A program made the translations under genes and the position numbers. Under the pieces are notes generated by a model that saw only the letters and a program-made list of their open reading frames with translations, ran no database searches and was not told the origin of the DNA. 64,000 bases of DNA. Source: Selaginella tamariscina. Its lineage: Eukaryota; Streptophyta; Lycopodiopsida; Selaginellales; Selaginellaceae. The DNA lies in contig PUQB01000333.1 of assembly GCA_003024785.1 (NCBI GenBank), positions 186,001 through 250,000 of the forward strand. The letters are read 5' to 3'. Below, one piece after another: positions 50,241-58,733 of the stretch (position 1 is the first letter of the stretch; every line of letters begins with the position of its first letter).

Positions 50241-50990
50241 GTCGAAGGAAAATCATTCGGGGACTTGTATGTTCGGGACTTGATGGCTTTAGTGATAGCG
50301 CATCGTAGTAGTCCTTACTAATGATCACACACATGAATAAAAGAATAGAAAAGAAAGGGAAAACATGAGATGAAACTCATGACACGAAAGATACACTAAC
50401 TAATTTTTATATTTCATCATAAGAGCACACACAAAATAATGTCATCACACCTATTTACAAAGTAAGAAGAAACTAGAGACTCTTCTCTATATCTATATGT
50501 GTCCTCTCTCCCAAACCCTTGAGCCTTGGTTCCTTATATACCCAAAATAATATAAAGAATGCATGTAGGGTAGGGTAGGGATGTAAGAGAGGGTGTAAGA
50601 TGGGGGTTACATAAGAATAATGGTAGGGGGTTATGGAAGAAGGTGGGCTTGACCCATAAATGATGGGGGTTATGGAAGAAGGTGGGCTTGACCCATAAAT
50701 GATGGGGGTTATGGAAGAGGGTGACTTGACTTTGACTTGGGAAGGTGACTAGGAAGGTGCATGGAAGAAGACAAAGAAAATGTGCATGGTCAAAGCAGGC
50801 ACTAATCATATGGATTAACATAATAATGTTGACTAGTTTGACCATGCAAGAAAAGACAAAGAAGGTGAATAGTAAAGTGAAATGTAGACGTATAATACGA
50901 GTAGAAGACTAGTATAATACGAGTAGAAGACTAGTCCACTACATGCATACCAGGGGCTACCAAGGTGACGGTCCAAATTTTCCCGTGACA
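50241..50990 (-). repeat. I3 3' LTR (750 bp)
   Basis: In plus orientation it runs from TGTCGAAGG to CCGTGACA. Near-identical to 56,679-57,425. Confidence 0.95.
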
Positions 50991-51003
50991 TAAATCCCAC
51001 CCA
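50991..51003 (-). promoter_or_regulatory. Polypurine tract of I3
   Basis: The minus strand reads GGGTGGGATTTA immediately before the 3' LTR start TGTCACGGG, the expected place and composition for plus-strand DNA priming. Confidence 0.65.
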
Positions 51004-51086
51004 AACAACACGCATTGCCACGCGATGCGGGTTGTTTGAAAACTCATAGCTACTGTCGAACATGAAAGCGCTTCAACCTGTAACCA

Positions 51087-52328
51087 TTAACCCGTGTGCC
51101 ATGCTGTTCTCCATCCAAGTTTGCAAAAGATATGACCCATTCTTATAAACCTCACAATGATGAAAGGTCCATCCCATCTTGGTAAGAACTTCTTTGAGAA
51201 GGTCTTATCCAATCGACTATCATATCGCATCACTAAATCACCCACCTGAGTGGTCGTTCTCGAATCTTTTATCGAATTTGGCCTTCCACTTCTGCTGCAT
51301 TGCTCCACAAGTTGCAAGGCTTGTCTTCGTGATTCATCCATGCTCTCCAACTGAACCAACCTTGCTTGCAAGTCCTCACCATCTCCAAGCCCATGCTTCA
51401 ATGCTAGACGCAAGCTTGGTATCTCCAGCTCAATTGGGAGTATTGCTTCTATACCATAAACTAATTGAAATGGTGTGTACCTGGTAGCAACTTTGTGTGT
51501 TGTCCTGAAAGCCCAAAGTGCTGCTGGTAACCACTTGTCCCAATCCTTCTTATGATCCACCGCAAGCTTAGCTAATATATTGCACAACACTCCATTCGTT
51601 CGTTCCACCAGTCCATTAGCTTGAGGGTAATAACTTGTTGATTGTCGCCGTGTGATGGACAATTGAGAAAGAAGAAGCTCCACCACTTCATTGCAGAAAT
51701 GAGAACCCTGATCTGTTACTATCTCTAATGGGCACCCAAACCTGGTGACAATGTTCTGGATGATGAAATTTGTTGCGACCTCCTTGGTACAAGCTCGAAC
51801 AGAGACTGCTTCCACCCACCTCGTTAGATAGTCAGTACCCACAATAATGTATCTCTTTTGTGAAGAAGCCACTGGCAAGGGACCAACAAAGTCTATTCCC
51901 CACTTCTCAAATGGACCTGTTGGTAAAATAGGATGCAAAGGTCCCTTGTACAACACTCTTCTTCCAAAAGTCTGACAAACCTGGCAAGTCCGACACCACT
52001 CCTTAACATCCTTGAAGAGGGTCGGCCAATAATATCCTGCATTGACTATCTTCTTGGAAGTGTAGTCGTGTGAGAAGTGTCCACCGCAAAATCCTTCATG
52101 GCATTGCTCCATGATCTGTTTTCTCTCCTGACGACCCACCGCTCGTCGAAGCACACCATCTCGCCCTATCCTATAAAGTAACTCACCCATTACCATATAA
52201 GGTCGAGATTGTCGCATGATCGTCTTCTTCTGGGTTGTTGTACATCCTTCTGGAAACTTCCCATCCATCAAGAAATTGTAGACTTCTTGATAATCCTCCA
52301 TGTCGGGTGAAAGAGCACAAACTTCCAA
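51087..52328 (-). CDS. I3 integrase (413-aa open stretch)
   Basis: The zinc-binding HHCC part reads CHEGFCGGHFSHDY with CRTCQVCQ downstream. The DDE core has GIDFVGPLP (first Asp), IVTDQGSHF (second Asp) and YYPQANGLVERTNGVL (Glu). The C-terminal part includes VGDLVMRYDSRLDK and PRWDGPFIIVRF. The open stretch ends close to the 3' LTR with no chromodomain. It inserts element DNA into the genome. This is the longest uninterrupted retroelement frame in the window. Confidence 0.93.
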   Translation of the reverse strand: MEVCALSPDMEDYQEVYNFLMDGKFPEGCTTTQKKTIMRQSRPYMVMGELLYRIGRDGVLRRAVGRQERKQIMEQCHEGFCGGHFSHDYTSKKIVNAGYYWPTLFKDVKEWCRTCQVCQTFGRRVLYKGPLHPILPTGPFEKWGIDFVGPLPVASSQKRYIIVGTDYLTRWVEAVSVRACTKEVATNFIIQNIVTRFGCPLEIVTDQGSHFCNEVVELLLSQLSITRRQSTSYYPQANGLVERTNGVLCNILAKLAVDHKKDWDKWLPAALWAFRTTHKVATRYTPFQLVYGIEAILPIELEIPSLRLALKHGLGDGEDLQARLVQLESMDESRRQALQLVEQCSRSGRPNSIKDSRTTTQVGDLVMRYDSRLDKTFSKKFLPRWDGPFIIVRFIRMGHIFCKLGWRTAWHTG

Positions 52329-54100
52329 AGATAATGGAACTTCTCAATGTCACCTTGGTCCAACATTTCTGCTAAACCCGCTCTTGTGCTCTTCTCATGT
52401 TGAAACTCAAAATCATACTCAGCCAAGGTCGTGATCCACCTAGAAAACTTCCCTGTGAGCCCAGGCTTATTGGCAATGTACTTAAGTGTTGCATTGTTGA
52501 TGAGGAAAACAAAGTGGCGCCCCCACAAGTAATGCTTGAACTTCTCCACTGCATATATGATTGCTGCTGCTTGCTTCTCCAACAATGGGTAGTTGAGCTC
52601 TGGCCCTTGTAATTGCCTTCCTGCATAAAAAGGAAACAAGTATCCGCTTCTCCCCTTCTGCATCAGGATCACAGTGATTGAAACTTCTCCAACGCTGAGA
52701 TTGACATAAAATAACTCCTCCCATTTAGGTGCCACCAAAATCGGATGTGAACTTAGTGCGATCTTAAGCCTCTCAAATGATGCTTGGCATGAAGAAGTCC
52801 ATTGAAATGCAACTCCCTTACGAAGTAGCTGGTTCAATGGATATGCCATCTCTGCAAATCCCTCCACAAATCTACGATAGTACCCTGCCAACCCTACAAA
52901 CTTTCGTACCTCCTTGACACAAGTCGGAGTTGGCAACATGAGTAGCTTGTCCACCTTGTCTTGACTTGGCTCAATGCCATCCTTTGAGATCACATGTCCT
53001 ACTAAGGTGCCCTTAGTACTACCAATCTGACATTTTTCCGGGTTCAAGCATCCTTTTGCATCATCCATCCTTTGGAATGCTAGTTGTACCTTCTCCAAGT
53101 GGCTCATCCTATCGCTATAGATGCAAAAGTCATCGAGGTAAACCCTAATGAATGAACCAAGATATGGTTCAAACACCTTGTTCATCAATCGTTGAAACGT
53201 TGCTGGAGCATTTGTGAGTCCAAACGGCATCACCCTATACGCAAAGGTTCCCCATGGTGTGGTGAAGGTAGTCTTCAACTGGTCCTCTTCTCGAATCCTG
53301 ACTTGGAAATACCCAGAGTACCCATCACAAAATGTGTACATCTCATGCCCTGTCACTTCATCAGTATCTCATCCATGAAAGGAATGGGGTGATGATCTCG
53401 ATGTGTGCCATCATTTAATCGTTTGAAGTTGACACAAACTCGCCACTTACCATTTTTCTTTGGGGCTACCACCACAGGAGAAACCCAATCTGACGTTTCC
53501 ACCTTAAAAATGAAATCCGAACGCTGTAGCTTCATGAGCTCCTCATAAACTATGCTCTGTTTCAAAGGACCCATCCTATAAGCCTTTTGTGCAACTCCCT
53601 TCATACCTGGTTTAAGTGGGATCTCATGTTGCACAATATCTACTTGACGAAGCTCCTCATATGATGTCGCAAACAACTTGGGGAACTTCAATAGCATGCT
53701 CATGTATTGCTCCTTCTCCTCAGGAGTCAAACTTGAACTAAGCATCTTCTCCAAAAGAGCTCGTCGCTCCACTTCCTTTGCCTCAAACTTGTTGCCACTA
53801 CTTGCTTCCTGCCCCTTTTCAACAACCCCTACTACCCCTCCTTGAGCCTCCTGCTCCTGGGTGAGTTGTTGATCATAGACCTCATGTCTATCGTGAGGCT
53901 CCACACGCGTAGCAACCTTAGGAATCGCCTTGAGGGCATACAATTCCTTCTCCTCTTGCTCACTCTCAGAATCTGAGGTTGTCACCTCACTATTACTGCT
54001 AGAATCATATTCCTCACTGGAAGATGACTCCTCATCTACAACCTTTGTTGTGTTCTCCTTGATGGCTATTGTCACTCGTCTTGACTTATGACCAATAGTC
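52268..54100 (-). CDS. I3 reverse transcriptase with Ty3-type RNase H region
   Basis: The RT begins with WVSPVVVAPKKNGKWRVCVN (~53,470), shifts frame at ~53,355, then shows FTTPWGTFAYRVMPFGLTNA and the catalytic VYLDDFCIYS. The connection and RNase H region follows at ~52,350-52,740 (LNYPLLEKQAAAIIYAVEKF, then FVFLINNATLKYI where the family often has DHxxL). It copies element RNA to DNA. Active-site residues are present, but two frame shifts interrupt it. Confidence 0.9.
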
Positions 54101-54718
54101 ATCTCCCCCTTTTTCCAATAATTCTTAGCATCAACCTTATAAAGCCAAGGTCGACCCAAGATCATAGGATAACCATGTGCATCCCGTCGTAGTTGCATGA
54201 CATGCACATCTATAGAGGTAGTTATCCCGTGCACTGTGATCGGCAAGTCAATAATCATTCCAACTGGCTTGACACGTCGATCATCTGCCACCCTAATCCT
54301 CCAATTGAGGTTGGTTGCACTTGAGACCAAGTTTCTCCATCAACCAGCTACTCATGACATTGATCTCTGCACCACCATCTACTAAAACACGTTGCACACG
54401 CATTCCATCTACTACCACATCCACAATTGGTGCCACGGCATTCGTATTGGATTCTCTTGTTATCACTTGTACATTTCGCATCACCTCATCCTCACCACTA
54501 GGACGTACCTTCTTTGCACGAGTACTAATCCCTTGTCGAAGCTCTCTCCTCAAGCTTGGGCATTTTGACAATAATTGTGCAACTGTAATGTTGGCACGAG
54601 TATCTCCTAGATCCTCGACAATTGAATATTCCTTCTGCCCCTTGCCAATCCCCATATCCTGTATACCAACCTTACGTCGTGGCTTGGTACCTTCCTTCCT
54701 TTTTCTTCTTGCTTGCAC
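54100..54718 (-). CDS. I3 aspartic protease region (two overlapping frames)
   Basis: A basic lead-in (QARRKRKEG) is followed by a protease-like core with the active-site form VLVDGGAEINVMS near 54,350-54,390, then, in the next frame, DDRRVKPVGMIIDLPITV and ILGRPWLYKVDAKNYW, the usual C-terminal half. The frame changes at about 54,300-54,330. The DGG variant of the Asp-Ser/Thr-Gly triad occurs in plant retroelement proteases, so it is not by itself a defect. Confidence 0.75.
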
Positions 54719-55756
54719 GTGTCTCCACTTGTTCAGGTTGCTCCACTTGTTGCTCCCCTCTGGCTCTCTTAAGACCTAAGAGATCCAAGTCACCTTGCTC
54801 GGTTGTTAACTCCACCAAATGAACACTAGGTTGGTCCCTCTGTTGTGGTGCAGGAGTTGATTGAGGTTTCTGAGGACACTCATTTGCATAGTGTCCCACC
54901 TGTTTACATGTAAAACATGTCACCTGTGGTCGTGGTTGTTGACATTCAGTGGCATAGTGACCTTGTTGTTTACAAATGTAACAAGTGACATTAGCTCGAT
55001 CCCTAGGTGGCCTTGGAGGTTTTGGTCCTGTTGGCTTTGCTTGAAGCAAATGCAACTTGAGTTCGTTGAGATCTGAAGTTAATTTGGCAATACTACTCTC
55101 CAACTCAGATGATTTGACTGGAACGGTTGCAGGAATCACAACTTGGGGTGTTTGTAGAATTGGTGCCAACCTTGGTTGTGGTGCTACGTTGAGATTGAGG
55201 CTTCATCAGGATCCATGAGAAGTGCCTCCTTTTTCATAGCAATCTTCACAGCTTCCTGCAAGTTACTAGGCTCTTTGTTCTTTACCTTCTGGCGTAATAC
55301 CGGCTTCAATCCAGTAAGAAACTTGTTGAACACCAATGCATCTATCCCCACAGCTGGTTTGGACTCCTTGGATGCATCCTCCTGTCCTTCGGAGGCCTCC
55401 ACTCCCAAACCACTTCGTAGCTTACATTGGAGTTCCAACACACGCTCACTGAATGCCTTGACACTCTCTTCTTCACTTTGCCTCAATTGATCCAATTGCT
55501 TCATGACCTCATCCAATGTCTCTGGCTTTCCATACTCTCCTAGAAAAGCCTCACTCAACCTCTCCCAACTAGCCTTAACATCACTAGTTTGACGTTCAAA
55601 CCACTTCAATGCTCCATCCTCCAAAAAGGATGGTAGAAGTTCTGCCCAAGTGGTAGAACTTCTATCTCCATTCGAAATGCATGCTCGCTTAAATGAACGT
55701 AAATACCGATCTGCATCCTCATTTTGCAGACCATGATATACTGGAATAGACACCAT
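54672..55756 (-). CDS. I3 gag with two CCHC zinc knuckles (frame switch at ~55,190)
   Basis: The first part, from ATG 55,756 to 55,184, is a typical retrotransposon gag helical region (WFERQTSDVKASWERLSEAF, EYGKPETLDEVMKQL). After a one-base frame change the second part (55,169-54,672) carries the knuckles CYICKQQGHYATEC and CFTCKQVGHYANEC, followed by a Gln/Glu-rich tail and a basic KKKK run. It forms the particle and packages RNA. The frame change falls where gag is normally continuous, so I take it as an indel rather than a programmed shift. Confidence 0.88.
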
Positions 55757-55758
55757 CT

Positions 55759-56226
55759 TTACAAGTGTAAAAATGGCAAAGGTTTCACCTGATTACAAGT
55801 AGATGAAGAGACGTCACTTTGACGAGGCAATGCCCCCCTCTGTGCAAGCTCGTCAGCCTCTAGATTCTCTCTTCGAGGAACGTGCTTTATCTCAAAAGTG
55901 TCGAATCCCCTTTTGAGATCTTGAACACGCTCAGAAAGCACCAACAACTCAGGCTTTCTCACTTTCCACTGACCTTGCACTTGGTTCACCACCAACTTAG
56001 AGTCACCAATCGCAACCACGTTTTTCGCTCCTTGTTTCCTTGCCTCCTTCAATCCTCGAATCAATGCAGAATACTCCGCTTGATTGCAAGAATTAGCACT
56101 AGAAGTTGGCTCAGAAATTTTGATTCGCTTCCCTACTGGATCAGTTAGCACGACCCCTACACTCGCAACTTGCTTCTTTGGCTTGTATGCTCCATCAAAG
56201 TTGACTTGCCACATTAACAAGCACAA
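55759..56226 (-). CDS. I3 additional RNase H domain located upstream of gag (155 aa)
   Basis: The open frame starts at 56,226 and shows the RNase HI order of acidic residues: VNFDGAYKPKK (first Asp), QAEYSALIRGLKEA (Glu), AIGDSKLVVNQVQG (Asp) and RRENLEADELAQRGAL (His replaced by Arg in the usual loop, final Asp kept). This is the plant/archaeal-like RNase H seen as an extra domain in some Ty3 elements, distinct from the degenerate Ty3 RNase H that follows RT at about 52.4-52.7 kb. It ends with a TAA two bases before the gag ATG, so gag could be reached by reinitiation, or the two may be joined by a frame shift. The domain would degrade the RNA of RNA:DNA hybrids. Confidence 0.85.
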   Translation of the reverse strand: MCLLMWQVNFDGAYKPKKQVASVGVVLTDPVGKRIKISEPTSSANSCNQAEYSALIRGLKEARKQGAKNVVAIGDSKLVVNQVQGQWKVRKPELLVLSERVQDLKRGFDTFEIKHVPRRENLEADELAQRGALPRQSDVSSSTCNQVKPLPFLHL

Positions 56227-56260
56227 CCGAACCTCTCACAACGCGCGCAATACTCTTGCT

Positions 56261-56635
56261 TCACCAAACTCCACACTCCACAAGATTCCCAAAGACTTGG
56301 ATGAATCCACGAGATATTGTCACGACTGCGATGTGAGGATCAATGTATGGAAGATCCATACACAAACGATGTGCCTCATCGATATCACCACTATCACATG
56401 GGTGCCAAATCTTGATCCATGCTCGATTCACCTCTCGCCTCCTCAAAAGCACATTCGCAATTGCAAGTTGTATTCCAAACTTGAATTCTTCAAATCCCCA
56501 CGCTTGAATGACCACCAACTTGTTATTTAAAGCAAACCCATGTGGATGCTCAAAACAACACTTCAATATTTGATTTTGAAGAGACCTTGAAAGTTGAAAG
56601 AACCTTCTCCAGAAAGGACGCTCAGGCTCATTCAT
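56261..56635 (-). CDS. I3 leader open frame, 124 aa, unknown function
   Basis: An uninterrupted frame begins 44 bases downstream of the 5' LTR with MNEPERPFWRRFFQLSRSLQ and ends 34 bases before the RNase H frame. It is rich in aromatic and basic residues and contains a cysteine and two histidines near the middle (CCFEHPHGF). No family was recognised and no signal peptide or membrane span is seen. Its position between the LTR and an RNase H frame is unusual. It may be an accessory protein or the N-terminal part of a longer polyprotein joined to the RNase H. Confidence 0.45.
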   Translation of the reverse strand: MNEPERPFWRRFFQLSRSLQNQILKCCFEHPHGFALNNKLVVIQAWGFEEFKFGIQLAIANVLLRRREVNRAWIKIWHPCDSGDIDEAHRLCMDLPYIDPHIAVVTISRGFIQVFGNLVECGVW

Positions 56636-56649
56636 AAATAATGCACATT

Positions 56650-56678
56650 AGCATTCCACGCTCACCGCACCAAAAACA
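56650..56678 (-). promoter_or_regulatory. Candidate primer-binding site of I3
   Basis: On the minus strand the DNA after the 5' LTR (ending CCTTCGACA) reads TGTTTTTGGTGCGGTGAGCG. TGGTGCGGTGAGCG could pair with a tRNA 3' end in CCA. Which tRNA is not clear; it is not the common initiator-Met form TGGTATCAGAGC. Confidence 0.4.
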
Positions 56679-57425
56679 TGTCGAAGGAAAATCATTCGGG
56701 ACTCGTATGTTCGGGACTTGATGGCTTTAGTGATAGCGCATCGTAGTAGTCCTTGCTAATGATACACACATGAATAAAAGAATAGAAAGAAAGGGAAAAC
56801 ATGAGATGAAACTCATGACACGAAAGATACACTAACTAATTTTTATATTTCATCATAGAGCACACACAAAATAATGTCATCACACCTATTTACAAAGTAA
56901 GAAGAAACTAGAGACTCTTCTCTATATCTATATGTGTCCTCTCTTCCCAAACCCTTGAGCCTTGGTTCCTTATATACCCAAAATAATATAAAGAATGCAT
57001 GTAGGGTAGGGTAGGGATGTAAGAGAGGGTGTAAGATGGGGGTTACATAAGAATAATGGTAGGGGGTTATGGAAGAAGGTGGGCTTGACCCATAAATGAT
57101 GGGGGTTATGGAAGAAGGTGGGCTTGACCCATAAATGATGGGGGTTATGGAAGAGGGTGACTTGACTTTGACTTGGGAAGGTGACTAGGAAGGTGCATGG
57201 AAGAAGACAAAGAAAATGTGCATGGTCAAAGCAGGCACTAATCATATGGATTAACATAATAATGTTGACTAGTTTGACCATGCAAGAAAAGACAAAGAAG
57301 GTGAATAGTAAAGTGAAATGTAGACGTATAATACGAGTAGAAGACTAGTATAATACGAGTAGAAGACTAGTCCACTACATGCATACCAGGGGCTACCAAG
57401 GTGACGGTCCAAATTTTCCATGACA
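56679..57425 (-). repeat. I3 5' LTR (747 bp)
   Basis: In plus orientation it runs from TGTCGAAGG to CCATGACA. It matches the 3' LTR throughout, apart from about ten single-base differences, most of them indels. It contains a direct repeat of a ~50-bp unit with GGGTTATGGAAGAAGGTGGG. Confidence 0.95.
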
Positions 57426-58044
57426 ACGTGCATAAGTTGAACAGTGTTGAACTGAGAATAACCATAACAAGCTAAGTGCATTCGCATGTACCTTAAACAA
57501 GAAGGCACATGCATGATGGATGCAATTCCACGAGGTAAATGAGGGAGCTTAGTGGGACACCACTCGGAGAGCATTCTTGAACACTTTCCAAGAAGAAAAG
57601 AGCTAAGAAGAGGTAATTCATAAATTGACTAACCTAAAAAAAGAAAGTAGAGAGTCTGTCAATGACTACACGATCCGCATGCTGGGATATATTGTCCGAC
57701 TCAGAGATCCATTGATCGACCTCACCAAGAAGATGTGGTACTAAAAGGGACTATGGCTGGAGATCTACAAGTGGATGACAACCGAATTTCAACAAGTTAC
57801 TTTGGTATGCCAAGAAGGTAGAGAAATGGGAAGTTGAGAGGCATTCAAGAAAGTAAGACATAAGACAAATCCAGAGGCAAAGGGGTGAATGACACAACCA
57901 TGGACAAGGAAAACCTCTTGGACAACACGAGGGCTGCACGAAGGGAGCAACATCTAGGAACCAAAGAGCGAGGACAACAAGCAGTCACAATGACAACCAA
58001 ATGAAAGTTGGAGCTAGACATGGATAACCAACATAACCATGTAT

Positions 58045-58733
58045 TGTCGGGGACTTCGCAGGCCAGATGTGGTGCTTGTTATGAAGTCTCGGTGGTCGCA
58101 AGGATGCTATGGATAGTGTCCAATTTGGGGTCTGCGCAGGCTAGTCGGCCTTACCTCGGGAGTACTTGAAGGTGCTGAATGGCCTTTACTCGGATGCTGC
58201 GAGGGTCTGTGTACAGGGGTGGGGAAGTTCTCATGGAGCAATGCCACTTGGTGGCAAAGTATGTTGTTGGGCCTAGGAGCGGAACAAAAAAAGTATCACC
58301 GGAGAGATGGTGATCAGAAGGAATATGTATTTATATATGGTGCCTGCTTGAGTACAAACTACCTCAGGAAGGTGAAGCAAGATACAAGACAAAAACTCTA
58401 CTAAAAGGACCCCGACCCACTACCAGCCTCCTACTTATATAGTGGGTCACCTAGCGCTAGACCCTAGGTACAGATGGCATTCCCTCACTGGTCTGCCGCC
58501 ATGTGACAGAGTCCTGTCTGTCACATTTATTCGCCTCCCTTATGTGTGTTGTCCTAAGCACCCTTGGTAGTTGATCTAGATGATTGGATCTATGCTTGGT
58601 TATGCTGCCGCTTGACAACTGTCGCTGTCAGTCCATACTGTTTACCTTCCTTGCTCGGCGCTTCGTCTTGGCTAATCCATGCGGCCGAGCCCCATATAGC
58701 GTGGCCAATGAGAATGGCCACTTTGTCTCATCA
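58045..58733 (-). repeat. H2 3' LTR (~689 bp)
   Basis: In plus orientation it starts TGTCGGGGACTTCGC. A TATATAAGTAG box is read on the minus strand near 58,440. The right end is set by alignment with 62,255. Confidence 0.6.

Larger units (their letters stand above)
50241..57425 (-). mobile_element. I3: young Ty3/gypsy retrotransposon with an extra RNase H upstream of gag (7,185 bp)
   Basis: The LTRs at 50,241-50,990 and 56,679-57,425 are nearly identical. The order on the minus strand is 5' LTR, a 124-aa open frame, RNase H, gag, zinc knuckles, protease, RT with its own RNase H region, integrase, 3' LTR. No chromodomain was seen. Flanking text is ACGT on both sides (a 4-base direct repeat; a full 5-base TSD is not exact), and joining the flanks restores continuous H1 gag. 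Confidence 0.95.
39987..58044 (+). pseudogene. H1 gag remnants (four pieces around I1, I2 and I3)
   Basis: Retro-gag-like coding is readable in short pieces. The clearest is near 57,650-57,740: ESVNDYTIRMLGYIVRLRDP, with LTKKMWY after it. The equivalent H2 stretch near 59,710-59,830 (minus) reads similarly, with YMLGYITWLRDP. Stops and frame breaks are frequent. Gag proteins form the retroelement particle; this one is not expressible as written. The pieces are 39,987-40,318, 43,513-43,773, 49,293-50,240 and 57,426-58,044. Confidence 0.6.

Noticed and set aside
54293..54718. Protease active site DGGA regarded as mutated
   Set aside because: DGG in place of DSG/DTG is common in plant retroelement proteases, so it is not evidence of inactivation.
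55184..55756. Programmed frameshift within I3 gag
   Set aside because: The frame change falls between gag and its zinc knuckles, where none is expected, with no slippery site recognised; similar breaks occur elsewhere, so an indel is simpler.
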